This document shows positions 48,370 through 57,863 of a stretch of 64,000 nucleotides of DNA, piece after piece (position 1 is the stretch's first letter; the number at the start of each line of letters is the position of its first letter). This DNA comes from Jeotgalicoccus nanhaiensis. GTDB taxonomy: Bacteria; Bacillota; Bacilli; Staphylococcales; Salinicoccaceae. The translations under genes and the position numbers were made by a program. The notes under the pieces are model-generated. The model ran no database searches and was not told the origin of the DNA. It saw only the letters and a program-made list of their open reading frames with translations. The stretch spans positions 186,001-250,000 of the forward strand of contig SPPL01000002.1 of NCBI GenBank assembly GCA_004570955.1. The letters run 5' to 3'.

Positions 48370-49578
48370 ATGGCACAGAAAAAAGTAGTATTAGCATATT
48401 CAGGCGGATTGGACACAAGCGTAACGATTCAGTGGTTTATCGATAAAGGTTTTGATGTAGTAGCGGTATGTCTTGATGTCGGTGAAGGCAAAGATCTTGA
48501 ACAGGTTCATGACAAAGCACTAAAAATGGGTGCCAGCGAATGTCACATCATAAATACACAAAAAGAATATGCAGAAGAATTCGTTGCATATACAATTTAC
48601 GGCAACTCGATGTACGAAGAGAAATATCCTCTCGTATCTGCACTCAGCCGTCCGTTAATTTCTAAGAAACTTGTGGAAATTGCACACGAGACAAATGCGG
48701 ATTACGTTGCACACGGCTGTACCGGTAAAGGGAATGACCAGGTGCGTTTCGAAGTGGCTATTAAATCACTCGATCCGTCAATCAAAGTACTCGCACCTGT
48801 CCGTGAATGGACATGGTCAAGAGAAGAGGAAATCAAATATGCGAAAGAGCATAATATTCCAATTCCTATCGATCTTGATTCTCCATATTCTGTCGACCAG
48901 AATCTGTGGGGCAGAAGCAACGAATGCGGTATCCTTGAAGATCCTTGGGCAGCACCGCCGGAAGATGCCTACGATCTTACTGTAAATATTAAAGATGCTC
49001 CGGACGAAGCTGAAGAATTATTAATTACTTATGACAAAGGACTGCCGGTCGCTATCAATAACGAGAAGTTCGAACTGCATGAATTAATCCTGCATTTAAA
49101 CGAAGTCGCGGGCAAACACGGCATCGGCAGAATCGACCATGTAGAAAACAGACTGGTCGGCATTAAATCAAGAGAGATTTACGAAACACCGGCGGCAAAA
49201 GTAATTTTAACTGCTAAACACGATTTAGAAACGATTACTTTAACGAAAGATATCGCTCATTTTAAACCGGTAATTGAACAGAAATATACAGAGCAGGTTT
49301 ACAACGGCTTATGGTTTACACCATTATCCGAAACGCTAAGAGCGACTCTGAAAGATATGCAGCAGCCGGTCAGCGGTGATGTGCGTGTTGAATTATATAA
49401 AGGAAACGTCACTGTTACAGGACGCAAATCTGAAAACAGTCTTTACAATGAGAAACTGGCAACTTATACGAAAGAAGACGCCTTCAATCAGGAAGCATCT
49501 GTCGGCTTCATAGAAATCTTCGGACTGCCTACTAAAGTGAAAGCGATGCTTGAACAGGGAGTTGCTGTGGATGAGTAA
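48370..49578 (+). CDS. argG: Argininosuccinate synthase
   Basis: ArgG joins citrulline and aspartate using ATP. The 402-residue protein starts [20 protein letters not shown], with the SGGLDTS PP-loop, and carries the ARPLISKKL-like and [14 protein letters not shown] motifs. ATG at 48370 follows GAGGTGAC; an in-frame GTG at 48361 lies inside that site. It overlaps argH by 8 nt. Confidence 0.97.
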   Translation: MAQKKVVLAYSGGLDTSVTIQWFIDKGFDVVAVCLDVGEGKDLEQVHDKALKMGASECHIINTQKEYAEEFVAYTIYGNSMYEEKYPLVSALSRPLISKKLVEIAHETNADYVAHGCTGKGNDQVRFEVAIKSLDPSIKVLAPVREWTWSREEEIKYAKEHNIPIPIDLDSPYSVDQNLWGRSNECGILEDPWAAPPEDAYDLTVNIKDAPDEAEELLITYDKGLPVAINNEKFELHELILHLNEVAGKHGIGRIDHVENRLVGIKSREIYETPAAKVILTAKHDLETITLTKDIAHFKPVIEQKYTEQVYNGLWFTPLSETLRATLKDMQQPVSGDVRVELYKGNVTVTGRKSENSLYNEKLATYTKEDAFNQEASVGFIEIFGLPTKVKAMLEQGVAVDE

Positions 49579-50944
49579 AAAAGCCTGGGGCGGCAGATTC
49601 CAAGAGGATTCAATTTCATGGGTGGAAGAGTTTAATGCTTCCATCCATTTTGATAAAGTCCTGATTGAAGAGGATATTAACGGCAGTATTGCACATGCTA
49701 ATATGCTTGCAGCCCAAAATATTATTACCGAAGAAGAAAACAGCCTGATTAAAGATGGATTGATGAGCATCTTAGATGACTACAACAATAATAAACTGGT
49801 CTTCAGCGTATCAGAGGAAGATATTCATATGAATGTCGAAGCAAAACTGATTGAGAAAATCGGCGCAGCAGGCGGCAAACTGCATACAGCCAGAAGCAGG
49901 AATGATCAGGTTGCGACAGATATGCATTTATACGTTAAAAAAGAAGTTAAGACAGTCATTGAGAGTATTGAATTGCTGCAGCAGACAATTATCGAACTTG
50001 CAGAAAATCACATCGGTGTCATTATGCCCGGTTACACGCATCTGCAGCGTGCCCAGCCGATTTTATTCTCTCATCATATACTGACCTACTTTTGGATGCT
50101 GGAACGCGACAAATCGCGTTTTAACGATGCTTTAAAACGCATTGACGTTTCTCCATTAGGTGCAGGAGCAATCAGCGGCACAACGTTTAATATCGATCGT
50201 TTCCAGACGAAAGACGAGCTCGGTTTTTCAGGCATATACCACAACAGCATGGATGCGGTGAGCGACAGGGACTACATCGTTGAAACGTTGTCGAATATTT
50301 CGCTTTCGATGGTGCATTTATCGAGATTATCCGAAGAATTGATTTTCTGGACGACGGATGAAGCGAATTTCGTCACGCTGAGCGATGCGTTTACGACGGG
50401 CTCTTCGATGATGCCACAGAAGAAAAATCCGGATATGGCCGAACTGATTCGCGGAAAAAGCGGACGGACTGCAGGACATCTCATGTCTATGCTCATGCTC
50501 TTAAAAGGGCTGCCGCTGACGTATAACAAGGATATGCAGGAAGACAAGGAAGGCCTGTTTGATTCACTGACAACCATAAAGGGCTCCCTTAAAATTATGA
50601 ATGGCATGCTTGAAGCACTGACGATTAACGAAGAAGTGCTGGAAGAAGCTGTAACCGAAGATTTTTCCAATGCAACGGAACTCGCGGATTATCTAGTTGC
50701 TAAAGGTATTCCATTCCGACAATCTCATGAAATTGTCGGAAAACTGGTACTGTCATGCATTAATAAAGGGATTTATCTTAAAGATCTGCCGCTGACGGAA
50801 TTTAAAGCAGCCAGCAGTGTAATCGAAGAAGATATCTACGGCATCTTGTCGCCTAAAGTTGTCGTCAACAGAAGAATCAGCTACGGATCAACAGGTACAG
50901 AGTCTGTTAAGCAGCAGCTGGAAGTCGCTAAAAATCATATGTAA
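49571..50944 (+). CDS. argH: Argininosuccinate lyase
   Basis: ArgH splits argininosuccinate into arginine and fumarate. The 457-residue protein of the fumarase/aspartase superfamily begins [12 protein letters not shown] and has the signature [12 protein letters not shown] near 278-289 and [13 protein letters not shown] near 105-117. ATG at 49571 overlaps the argG stop and follows GGGAG. argGH lies between gluP and the yqgW-X-Y group, an insertion relative to Bacillus order. Confidence 0.97.
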   Translation: MSKKAWGGRFQEDSISWVEEFNASIHFDKVLIEEDINGSIAHANMLAAQNIITEEENSLIKDGLMSILDDYNNNKLVFSVSEEDIHMNVEAKLIEKIGAAGGKLHTARSRNDQVATDMHLYVKKEVKTVIESIELLQQTIIELAENHIGVIMPGYTHLQRAQPILFSHHILTYFWMLERDKSRFNDALKRIDVSPLGAGAISGTTFNIDRFQTKDELGFSGIYHNSMDAVSDRDYIVETLSNISLSMVHLSRLSEELIFWTTDEANFVTLSDAFTTGSSMMPQKKNPDMAELIRGKSGRTAGHLMSMLMLLKGLPLTYNKDMQEDKEGLFDSLTTIKGSLKIMNGMLEALTINEEVLEEAVTEDFSNATELADYLVAKGIPFRQSHEIVGKLVLSCINKGIYLKDLPLTEFKAASSVIEEDIYGILSPKVVVNRRISYGSTGTESVKQQLEVAKNHM

Positions 50945-50948
50945 TATT

Positions 50949-50990
50949 AAAATACTCCTTCTGGTAAATCCAGAAGGAGTATTTCTTTTT
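50949..50990. terminator. Bidirectional terminator between argH and DUF2759 gene
   Basis: AATACTCCTTCTGG and CCAGAAGGAGTATT pair across TAAAT, with A- and T-rich flanks; it serves argH and the convergent small gene. Confidence 0.9.
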
Positions 50991-51003
50991 CGTTATTCAT
51001 TAA

Positions 51004-51240
51004 TTAACCGAGATCCGGATAGCCGAATGTAAATATAGTTGCAAGCGTCCAAAGTCCAAAGACCAGAACTGTTATTGCACTGAATGCGGCAGCCAGGATG
51101 TTTTTAGCTTTCATCGAGTTTAAAAGCCCGATAATTCCAAATACTGCAACTAAGCCCATTAAAATTGCGAGAGCGTTAACTCCGATTCTAATAGTCAGTC
51201 CACCAATACTAAATAATTCTCCTGTATCGAAGAAAGGCAT
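51004..51240 (-). CDS. DUF2759 family small membrane protein (YqgW-like)
   Basis: A 78-residue protein with two or three hydrophobic helices (about 22-42 and 48-72). Size, hydrophobic pattern and position beside a yqgX-type gene match the DUF2759/YqgW family of Bacillales. Function is unknown. A strong TTAGGGGGT ribosome binding site precedes the ATG, nearly the same as that of yqzM. Confidence 0.72.
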   Translation of the reverse strand: MPFFDTGELFSIGGLTIRIGVNALAILMGLVAVFGIIGLLNSMKAKNILAAAFSAITVLVFGLWTLATIFTFGYPDLG

Positions 51241-51338
51241 TATATTGACCCCCTAATCTTTCTCTTTAAACAATCACTTAACAATATTGTATAATTAATA
51301 TATAGTTTTGTCGAGAACATTTTGGAGAGTGATTATTA

Positions 51339-51950
51339 ATGAAAATTACAAGATTGCCTTTAGGGGCTTTATCAACAAACTGTTATATTGTGAGCAATGG
51401 AGAAAGCGTACTGGTAGTAGATCCGTCGGCGGAAGCAAATGTAATTACCGGTAAATTGAAAGATATCGGACTGCCTGTGGACGGCATCCTTTTAACCCAT
51501 ACGCACTACGATCATTTCGGAGCACTGGATGAAGTTCAGGAATTTACAGATGCTGAAGTCTATATGTCGGATATCGAAACAGACTGGCTGACAGACACCT
51601 CTAAAAACGGCTCAATCCGCTTTACTGAGGAGATTACTTCATCAGTGAGCCCGAATATCCTAAAAGAAGGCCCGGCAGCTGTAGGGGCCTTTAAATTCGA
51701 TGTGATTCATACACCAGGACATTCCCCCGGATCGCTGAGCTATAAATTTGAAGATTTTGTTATTTCCGGTGATGTCTTATTTCACAAAGGAGTGGGACGC
51801 ACAGATCTTTATGGCGGCAGCACACCTGAACTGATGCATTCTATCAGGGAAAAACTGTACAAGCTCGCTCCGGAAACGACTGTTTATGCAGGACATAATG
51901 TACCGACAACCATCGGAGATGAAAAAGAGAATAATCCTTACGTGCGTTAA
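51339..51950 (+). CDS. Metallo-beta-lactamase fold hydrolase (YqgX-like, glyoxalase II family)
   Basis: A 203-residue zinc hydrolase with the THTHYDHFGALDE metal motif near 53-65, HTPGHSPGS near 127-135, SGDVLF near 145 and YAGHN near 187. These are the ligand positions of the glyoxalase II/hydroxyacylglutathione hydrolase-like group; in B. subtilis YqgX is implicated in bacillithiol-linked methylglyoxal handling. The true substrate is not shown by sequence. TTGGAGAGTG precedes the ATG. Confidence 0.9.
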   Translation: MKITRLPLGALSTNCYIVSNGESVLVVDPSAEANVITGKLKDIGLPVDGILLTHTHYDHFGALDEVQEFTDAEVYMSDIETDWLTDTSKNGSIRFTEEITSSVSPNILKEGPAAVGAFKFDVIHTPGHSPGSLSYKFEDFVISGDVLFHKGVGRTDLYGGSTPELMHSIREKLYKLAPETTVYAGHNVPTTIGDEKENNPYVR

Positions 51951-51968
51951 AAGGCAGCAGCCAAATAG

Positions 51969-52007
51969 AAAGAGCAGGAACACCGATGTGTTCCTGCTCT
52001 TTTTTTA
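51969..52007. terminator. Bidirectional terminator between yqgX-like and DUF2626 genes
   Basis: AAAGAGCAGGAACAC and GTGTTCCTGCTCTTT pair across CGAT, flanked by A and T runs. Confidence 0.92.
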
Positions 52008-52008
52008 A

Positions 52009-52257
52009 TTAATGCTGGTTTCCAAAAGATGGTTCCAGTAAGAATGTTGTGTAATATGTAAAGCCGACAAAGAACAGAATCAAGTAGGCAGCAAATACGT
52101 ACATGTACATTCTTTCAGTTAATTTCATATAGCCTAGTAAGACAAAAAGTCCTGTCTGTGCAACGAAGAATAATGACATTGTTACCATATCTCCGATATA
52201 GAACAGAATGGCAAACATCGCTGTCCAGAACCCAATCATTTTAAATACTTTATCCAT
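52009..52257 (-). CDS. DUF2626 family small membrane protein (YqgY-like)
   Basis: An 82-residue protein with about three hydrophobic helices. MDKVFKMIGFWTAMFAILFY, then GDM, LTERMYMYVF and AYLILFFVGFTYYTTF resemble B. subtilis YqgY as I recall it. Position next to the yqgX-type gene and comGA is conserved. Function is unknown. GGGAGGATG precedes the start. Confidence 0.85.
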   Translation of the reverse strand: MDKVFKMIGFWTAMFAILFYIGDMVTMSLFFVAQTGLFVLLGYMKLTERMYMYVFAAYLILFFVGFTYYTTFLLEPSFGNQH

Positions 52258-52481
52258 GTGTTACATCCTCCCACCTGAATAATTTTACATATCATTAAAT
52301 TCAATTATAGATAATACAACGGCTAATGTAAATAGTAATTGCATTTATTTTGATGTAAATAAATTCCAAAACTATGTAAGTTTGTGTAAAAAGTAAACCA
52401 GTTTTGCTATTTTTGTGTTTAAGTAACTTTTTTAAAAGGAAATCGCACTTTTGGCCTATATATAGGGTAGGAGGTGTTTTT

Positions 52482-53474
52482 TTGAAAAGCTTGGCAGAAA
52501 CATTAATTAAGGATGCATATGACAGCGGCGCAAGCGATATTCACATTACGTTTGAAAAAACCGAAGGGTCGGTTAAAAAACGTATCCGCGGAAAGATGGT
52601 AGCCGTCCGCACCCTGGAACTCGATATGCTGAAACGGCTGATTAACTATTTGAAGTTCATTGCGGAACTGGATATTAACGAGCACAAGGTTCCCCAGAGC
52701 GGCCGGACGAGTTTTTATATCGGTGATTTGCAGTGCAATATCCGCGTCAGTACACTTCCGCTCACAATTATGAAAGAAATTGTAGTCATCAGACTGCTGA
52801 ACACAAGTGCAGGAAAATCTTCCGAAAGTCTTTTTTATAGAGACGAAGATTACAAATTTCTCGCTTCGCATATGAAGCTGTCACAAGGGCTGATTCTCTT
52901 TACAGGGCCTACAGGGTCGGGAAAAAGTACAGTTATGTACAGACTCGCGACGGATGCCGCAAAAGACGGTACCAGACAGATTATCAGTATTGAAGATCCG
53001 GTGGAATTTGATATCAGCGGACTGGTGCAGGTCGAAATTAACGACAAAGCGAATCTGAGTTATGCGCCGCTTATCCGGGGAGTGCTCCGGTGCGACCCGG
53101 ACATCATTATGTTCGGTGAAATCAGGGACAAAATCATCGCAGAAGAGCTGCTGAAAACAAGTCTTTCAGGACATTTGGTACTGAGCACTTTTCACAGCAA
53201 AAGTGCTCTCAGCACGCTGACCCGGCTGAAAGATTACGGTCTCTACAAAGAAGAGATGGCAGAAAGTATTTCACTCATTGTCAACCAGCGGCTGATTCAT
53301 ACTGAAGCGGGGGCGTTTATCGTGTATGAGCATCTTGACAAAGAGATGATACAAAAACATTTAAACGGCGGGACAGTAATGTATCCGACTATCCAGGATA
53401 AGCTCATCGAGCTGCACGGGGAAGGAGCGTTGACGGATGAAGAATATAAACATTACAATCGGTCCTTCCAATAA
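52482..53474 (+). CDS. comGA: Competence pseudopilus ATPase ComGA
   Basis: ComGA is the cytoplasmic traffic ATPase that assembles the transformation pseudopilus. The 330-residue GspE-like protein has Walker A GPTGSGKST near 142-150, an Asp box and Walker B (DPDIIMFGEIRD) near 206, and His-box residues STFHSK. TTG at 52482 is chosen because TAGGAGGTG lies 7 nt upstream and SLAETLIKDAYDSGASDIHI is the normal start. The 180-bp upstream gap is A/T-rich with runs of A and T that could bind ComK, but no box is certain. Confidence 0.93.
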   Translation: MKSLAETLIKDAYDSGASDIHITFEKTEGSVKKRIRGKMVAVRTLELDMLKRLINYLKFIAELDINEHKVPQSGRTSFYIGDLQCNIRVSTLPLTIMKEIVVIRLLNTSAGKSSESLFYRDEDYKFLASHMKLSQGLILFTGPTGSGKSTVMYRLATDAAKDGTRQIISIEDPVEFDISGLVQVEINDKANLSYAPLIRGVLRCDPDIIMFGEIRDKIIAEELLKTSLSGHLVLSTFHSKSALSTLTRLKDYGLYKEEMAESISLIVNQRLIHTEAGAFIVYEHLDKEMIQKHLNGGTVMYPTIQDKLIELHGEGALTDEEYKHYNRSFQ

Positions 53475-54492
53475 ACTCGGCAAATACGATGCTCATTTTT
53501 TAATCAAGCTCGCCGGTCTTTTAAGGAACGGTTTTACGATGCAGCAGGCATTAACCTTTTTAACCGAACAGTACGAGGTCATTAAAGAGCCGGATAGAAG
53601 AAAGCTCTTAGAATTGATTAACAGCGGTGCATCGCTGAGCGCCGTCTTGAAATATCTCGGCTTCTCTAAATCGATTATTATGCAAGTATCATTCGCTGAA
53701 ATACACGGTGAGATCATTTCAAATCTTGAACAGTCGGGGGAATATTTAAACACGCGCCGGCAGACAATGCAGCAGCTGGTTAAAACACTGCAGTATCCTC
53801 TCGTGCTCGTTGCAGTATTCATCATTATGCTCGGGCTGCTGAATTACACAGTAATACCGCAGTTTAATGAGCTGTACAGCGCAATGCAGGCAGATAAGAC
53901 GATACTCGTCAGCATGCTCACGCTCATATTAAATTATCTGCCGTATGCGGCTTTCAGTATTTTAGGGACGGCGGTTCTTATACTCCTCGTAATACTGCTG
54001 ATACTGAATTTGAAAAATACAAAACTCGCAGCAAAGCTTCTGCTCGGTATACCTATTGTTAAAACTTATTTTAAATATTATGTCACCTACCGCTTCTCGC
54101 GCGAGTTCGGCTACTTTTTAAATAACGGTCTCGAAGTGAAAGAAATTATACTGCTGTTTAAAACGCAGACCATCAACCGTTATTTAAGCCTCGCTGCAGA
54201 AACGATAGAAGAACAGCTTCTTTTCGGCACATCGCTCGGGGAGGCGGTAGAAGAGCTGGACATGCTCGATAAACGGCTCGCGGTATTTGTCAATCACGGC
54301 GAGTACAACAGCAATGTTGGACAGGAACTGATTATTTACAGCGAATACTCTTTAGAAAATATCATTATTAAAGTTGAAAGCTTAACGAAGAAAATCCAGC
54401 CCGTCATATTTTTAATTCTCGGGCTTCTGATTATCTGTTTATATTTAGTCATCGTGTTACCGATATTCAATATGCTCAGTTCGATAAAATAG
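53437..54492 (+). CDS. comGB: Competence pseudopilus membrane protein ComGB
   Basis: ComGB is the polytopic platform protein of the pseudopilus. The 351-residue GspF-like protein has two T2SF repeats (about 15-130 and 200-330) and three membrane helices (about 122-145, 165-190 and 323-348). The ATG at 53437 lies 8 nt after GGAAGGAG, giving a 38-nt overlap with comGA. Confidence 0.92.
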   Translation: MKNINITIGPSNKLGKYDAHFLIKLAGLLRNGFTMQQALTFLTEQYEVIKEPDRRKLLELINSGASLSAVLKYLGFSKSIIMQVSFAEIHGEIISNLEQSGEYLNTRRQTMQQLVKTLQYPLVLVAVFIIMLGLLNYTVIPQFNELYSAMQADKTILVSMLTLILNYLPYAAFSILGTAVLILLVILLILNLKNTKLAAKLLLGIPIVKTYFKYYVTYRFSREFGYFLNNGLEVKEIILLFKTQTINRYLSLAAETIEEQLLFGTSLGEAVEELDMLDKRLAVFVNHGEYNSNVGQELIIYSEYSLENIIIKVESLTKKIQPVIFLILGLLIICLYLVIVLPIFNMLSSIK

Positions 54493-54504
54493 GAGGAAAA
54501 TATT

Positions 54505-54828
54505 ATGAGAAAAACAATCAACCGTAAATTTAAAAACAAGGAAGAAGGCTTTACACTGATCGAAATGCTGCTGGTGCTGCTCGTTATTTCCGTGCTGATT
54601 ATACTTATTATTCCGAACATCGCCGCCCAGAGCAGAAACGTCCAGGACACGGGATGTGAGGCGCAGGTGCGCATGGTCCAGAGTCAGATTGAAGCTTATA
54701 CGCTGAACGAAGGCGGAACACCTGCAACAATTCAAGATCTTGTACCTGACTATTTAACAGCTGAACAGGTCAGCTGCCAAAACGGCGATACAATTACGAT
54801 AACTAATGGCGAAGCCACGAGACAGTAG
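54505..54828 (+). CDS. comGC: Major pseudopilin ComGC
   Basis: ComGC forms the pseudopilus fibre. The 107-residue prepilin has a basic leader, the cleavage site at Gly15/Phe16 in EEGFTLIEML, Glu at position 5 of the mature form, and a hydrophobic helix. Two cysteines (about 51 and 92) could make the usual disulfide. AGGAGG precedes the ATG. Processing needs the prepilin peptidase ComC, which is not in this window. Confidence 0.94.
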   Translation: MRKTINRKFKNKEEGFTLIEMLLVLLVISVLIILIIPNIAAQSRNVQDTGCEAQVRMVQSQIEAYTLNEGGTPATIQDLVPDYLTAEQVSCQNGDTITITNGEATRQ

Positions 54829-55237
54829 CGGCTTTACGATGATGGAAATGATGCTAATCCTGACGATTGTCAGCATCATTTTATCGATTTCCGTGCCGCA
54901 TCTACCTGTATACCGGCAGCACGATCTTGCGGATGAAATCGAAAATATCAGCTATGTATTCCAGGGTGCCCAGATGAATGCACTGGCAAAACAAGAGTCA
55001 TATACAGTATTTATGGAATATAATAACCAGTCTATTACAGTACGCGATAAAACACGCACTGTTATTTCACATTATGAGCTGCATGCATGCCGGCTCGAAG
55101 ATTTCGGCATGAAGCAGTTTTCCTACAGGCCGAGCGGGGACACGAGTGCTTTTGGCACAGTGTATTTATCCTGCGGAGAGAAAAACGTTAAATTTATTTT
55201 TCAGATATTGAAGGGGAGGTTCCGTATTGAACAATGA
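54806..55237 (+). CDS. comGD: Minor pseudopilin ComGD
   Basis: A 143-residue prepilin-like protein with cleavage site Gly9/Phe10 (SSGFTMMEMM), mature Glu5 and an N-terminal hydrophobic helix. It overlaps comGC by 23 nt and comGE by 11 nt. Length and order match ComGD of Bacillus and Staphylococcus. Confidence 0.9.
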   Translation: MAKPRDSSGFTMMEMMLILTIVSIILSISVPHLPVYRQHDLADEIENISYVFQGAQMNALAKQESYTVFMEYNNQSITVRDKTRTVISHYELHACRLEDFGMKQFSYRPSGDTSAFGTVYLSCGEKNVKFIFQILKGRFRIEQ

Positions 55238-55484
55238 AGGCTTTCTGCTCTACGACAGCATGGTGGCGCTTTTAATATTTACTGTCATCGTTCTTATGCT
55301 GCCCGGGCTTATCTACATTTCCGTTCTCGACGGAGACAGCATGGCACAGCTGAAATTTTACCGCGAACTGTATACTTTAAGCAGCCGCTATGATTCCTCC
55401 GCCGATTATATCAGTAAGGCTGAAGAACTATTTAACAAGGCGGGGGTGCCATGTGATGAACGGCTCAAAAAAATATGCAGCTGA
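55227..55484 (+). CDS. comGE: Minor pseudopilin ComGE
   Basis: An 85-residue prepilin-like protein, MNNEGFLLYDSMVALLIF, with likely cleavage at Gly5/Phe6; mature position 5 is Asp rather than Glu. The start is TTG at 55227 after GGGGAGG. It overlaps both comGD and comGF. Low sequence conservation is normal for ComGE, so the name rests mainly on order. Confidence 0.82.
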   Translation: MNNEGFLLYDSMVALLIFTVIVLMLPGLIYISVLDGDSMAQLKFYRELYTLSSRYDSSADYISKAEELFNKAGVPCDERLKKICS

Positions 55485-55866
55485 CGGTTTTACCTATATG
55501 GAAATGCTGCTGTCGCTTATGACTGCAGCACTGATTATGGCAGTCATGCCGGCGGTGATAGCTTTGTTTCAAACACTCGAGCTGCAAGAGGATTACTACG
55601 ACACTGATATCTTCACACTGGATATTATGGAGACATATAAGGCATCCCGGAAAATTGAAGCTGCCGGCACAGCTGTTCACTTTACAACAGACAGAGGAAA
55701 GATTACCTACAGATATTCCAGCGGCAGAATTATTAAAAGTATCGAAGACGAGGGGTTTGTTACTTTAATGTTTAATATCGAGGAATTTATTACTGCTGAA
55801 ACAAAAGAAGCGGTAAGTCTGGAGTTGAAAGGAGCAGCCGATGAGACATTTATCTTCAAAAAATGA
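55456..55866 (+). CDS. comGF: Minor pseudopilin ComGF
   Basis: A 136-residue prepilin-like protein with cleavage site Gly11/Phe12 (DGFTYMEMLL), mature Glu5 and a hydrophobic helix, then the ComGF soluble domain. ATG at 55456 lies 7 nt after GGGGGTG; a GTG three bases earlier is an alternative. In-frame codons further upstream overlap comGE and are rejected. Confidence 0.88.
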   Translation: MNGSKKYAADGFTYMEMLLSLMTAALIMAVMPAVIALFQTLELQEDYYDTDIFTLDIMETYKASRKIEAAGTAVHFTTDRGKITYRYSSGRIIKSIEDEGFVTLMFNIEEFITAETKEAVSLELKGAADETFIFKK

Positions 55867-56014
55867 CGGATTTTTCAGCCTGTCAGTATACTTTTTACTT
55901 ATATATTTAATCGGAGTATACTATCATTACTATAATAGGTTTCAGCTGGTACTGGATATCCGTATGAATTTAATTGAAATTTATATTTCAAGAATTGATC
56001 AAATAATAAATTAG
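55841..56014 (+). CDS. comGG: Short ComGG-like pseudopilin
   Basis: A 57-residue protein, MRHLSSKNDGFFSLSVYFLL, with a prepilin-like Gly10/Phe11 junction followed by one hydrophobic helix and a short amphipathic tail (about 35-57). AAGGAG lies 8 nt before the ATG and it overlaps comGF by 26 nt. It fills exactly the comGG slot before aroK. It is less than half the length of B. subtilis ComGG (about 124 residues), and mature position 5 is Ser. Confidence 0.7.
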   Translation: MRHLSSKNDGFFSLSVYFLLIYLIGVYYHYYNRFQLVLDIRMNLIEIYISRIDQIIN

Positions 56015-56026
56015 GTGAATGATAAT

Positions 56027-56533
56027 ATGATATTAATCGGTTTTATGGGGTGCGGCAAAACGACAATCGCACATGAACTCGGCATACAGTTAAATAAAAA
56101 AACAATAGACCTTGATGATGTGATTCCAAAAATTGCGGGACAGCCGATTCCGGACATTTTTGCGGCTGAAGGAGAAGCGGCATTCAGAGAATACGAATTT
56201 CAGGCGCTTCAGTCGATATTGAAAGAAAATGCTATTATTGCGACAGGCGGTGGAGTCGTTACTTATGAAAAATCATATGCGCTGCTGAAAGAACTGACAG
56301 ACATGCCGGTGTTTTTCTTAAACGCACCGTTCGATGATCTGTACAGCCGGATTCAGGAAGATGATAACCGTCCGCTCGGCAATCAGGATATTGAAAAAGT
56401 ACGGGCACTTTACAATTCGAGACTGGATAAATATTCAGCGCTTGCCGACAGGGAAATCAGCACTTCAAAGACTGTTGCAGATACAGCAGCTGAAATCATA
56501 AGCTATATGGATGATGGGAATTTTAAAGCCTAA
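56027..56533 (+). CDS. aroK: Shikimate kinase
   Basis: AroK phosphorylates shikimate in aromatic amino acid synthesis. The 168-residue P-loop kinase has GFMGCGKTT (5-13), the DLD substrate motif near 30, ATGGGVV near 75 and the lid arginine in DDNRPLG near 113. ATG at 56027 lies 8 nt after GGTGA; an in-frame GTG at 56015 overlaps that site. aroK follows comG in Bacillus and Staphylococcus also. Confidence 0.95.
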   Translation: MILIGFMGCGKTTIAHELGIQLNKKTIDLDDVIPKIAGQPIPDIFAAEGEAAFREYEFQALQSILKENAIIATGGGVVTYEKSYALLKELTDMPVFFLNAPFDDLYSRIQEDDNRPLGNQDIEKVRALYNSRLDKYSALADREISTSKTVADTAAEIISYMDDGNFKA

Positions 56534-56542
56534 GTATTCAGC

Positions 56543-56572
56543 TTGCCATTTTAAATAAATTATGAGTATAAT
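56543..56572 (+). promoter_or_regulatory. SigA promoter of the gcvT riboswitch transcript
   Basis: TTGCCA (56543-56548) and TATAAT (56567-56572) are 18 bp apart, about 38 bp before the riboswitch aptamer. Confidence 0.75.
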
Positions 56573-56610
56573 GAATACGGATTCACAAGACAGTTACGGA
56601 TGAATAATAC

Positions 56611-56746
56611 TGGAGAGAACGCGTTCAGCGTCGCCGAAGGAGCAAGCCCCTGCGGGGTGAATCTCTCAGGCAAAAGGACAGTGTTGCGACGTAATCCTGA
56701 AGATTATTTCAACAGGACAGCGATTATTCACTGTCCTGTTTTATTT
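56611..56746 (+). promoter_or_regulatory. Glycine riboswitch with terminator, one visible aptamer
   Basis: GGAGAGA (56612), GCCGAAGGAGCAA, GGGGTGAATCTCTCAGGCAA and AAAGGACAG are the conserved segments of a glycine aptamer (about 56611-56691). A terminator follows: AACAGGACAG (56711-56720) and CTGTCCTGTT (56731-56740), then TTATTT. No second full aptamer is visible, unlike the common tandem form. AGGACAG occurs both at the 3' end of the aptamer (56685-56691) and in the terminator 5' arm (56714-56720), so CTGTCCT can pair with either; this could be the switch. Glycine-induced gcvT expression is known for the class. Confidence 0.92.
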
Positions 56747-56765
56747 ATTTGAGGAGGAAATTGTA

Positions 56766-57848
56766 ATGAGTGAGTTAAAAAGAACACCTTTAAATGAGTA
56801 CTACCACGAAAACGGTGCTAAACTGGTCGATTTTGGCGGCTGGGAAATGCCCGTTCAATTCTCAAGCATCAAAGAAGAACACACAGCAGTAAGAGAAGAT
56901 GTCGGTATTTTTGATGTCAGTCACATGGGAGAAATCCGTGTTACAGGCAGCGAGGCTGAAGAATTCTTAAACTATGCACTGACTAACGATGTTACGAAGT
57001 TAACAGATGTAAAAGCTCAATACACTACGATCGCTAACGAAAAAGGCGGGGTCATTGACGACCTTGTTATATACAAGCTCGCTGAAAATGATTACCTGCT
57101 GATTCCAAACGCAGGCAATACTGAAAGCGACTTCGCTTGGCTTAAAGCTATCGAAGGATACGATGCAGTTGTGGAAAACGTATCAGCGGACTACGGTCAG
57201 CTTGCAGTGCAGGGGCCAAATGCAAGAGCACTGGTACAGAAATTCACAGAAACTGATTTATCCGGCCTTAAAATGTTCAACTTCGTAACTGGCGCTCAGG
57301 TGGACGGCAAAGATGTAATTATTTCACAGAGCGGATACACAGGAGAAGACGGATTTGAGCTTTACTGTAAACCGGAAGATACAGTAGACCTGTGGAAACT
57401 ATTTGTAGACAACGGCGCTCTTGAGTGCGGACTCGGCGCCCGTGATACACTCCGTCTTGAAGCAGGACTTCCGCTTCACGGCCAGGATCTGTCACCTGAA
57501 ATTACACCGCTTGAAGCACGTATCGGATTTGCTGTGAAAGTGGATAAGGGCGACTTTATCGGTCAGCCGGCCTTAAAAGAACAAAAAGAAAATGGTGCAC
57601 CGCGCCGTCTGTCGGGCTTTGAAATTACGGGCAAAGGAATCGCGCGTACAGACTATGAGGTTTATGACACCGAAGGAAACAAAGTAGGGTACGTAACAAG
57701 CGGAACGCAGTCACCGACAACGAAACGTTCAATCGGTTTCGCTTTAGTTGATACTGATTTTTATGAACTGGATAAAGAATTCATAATCAAAGTGCGCAAT
57801 AAAGATGTGCCTGCAAAATTCGTTAAAACACCATTCCACAAAAACTAA
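56766..57848 (+). CDS. gcvT: Glycine cleavage system T protein (aminomethyltransferase)
   Basis: GcvT releases ammonia and moves the methylene group from lipoyl-GcvH to tetrahydrofolate. The 360-residue protein has the FGGWEMPVQF start motif, DVSHMGEI near 50-57 and folate-site motifs such as SGYTGEDGFELY near 188-199. GAGGAGG precedes the ATG. It is followed by a terminator and opposite-strand genes; gcvPA and gcvPB, which normally follow in Bacillus and Staphylococcus, are absent here. Confidence 0.96.
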   Translation: MSELKRTPLNEYYHENGAKLVDFGGWEMPVQFSSIKEEHTAVREDVGIFDVSHMGEIRVTGSEAEEFLNYALTNDVTKLTDVKAQYTTIANEKGGVIDDLVIYKLAENDYLLIPNAGNTESDFAWLKAIEGYDAVVENVSADYGQLAVQGPNARALVQKFTETDLSGLKMFNFVTGAQVDGKDVIISQSGYTGEDGFELYCKPEDTVDLWKLFVDNGALECGLGARDTLRLEAGLPLHGQDLSPEITPLEARIGFAVKVDKGDFIGQPALKEQKENGAPRRLSGFEITGKGIARTDYEVYDTEGNKVGYVTSGTQSPTTKRSIGFALVDTDFYELDKEFIIKVRNKDVPAKFVKTPFHKN

Positions 57849-57863
57849 ATGATTAATTATTTT

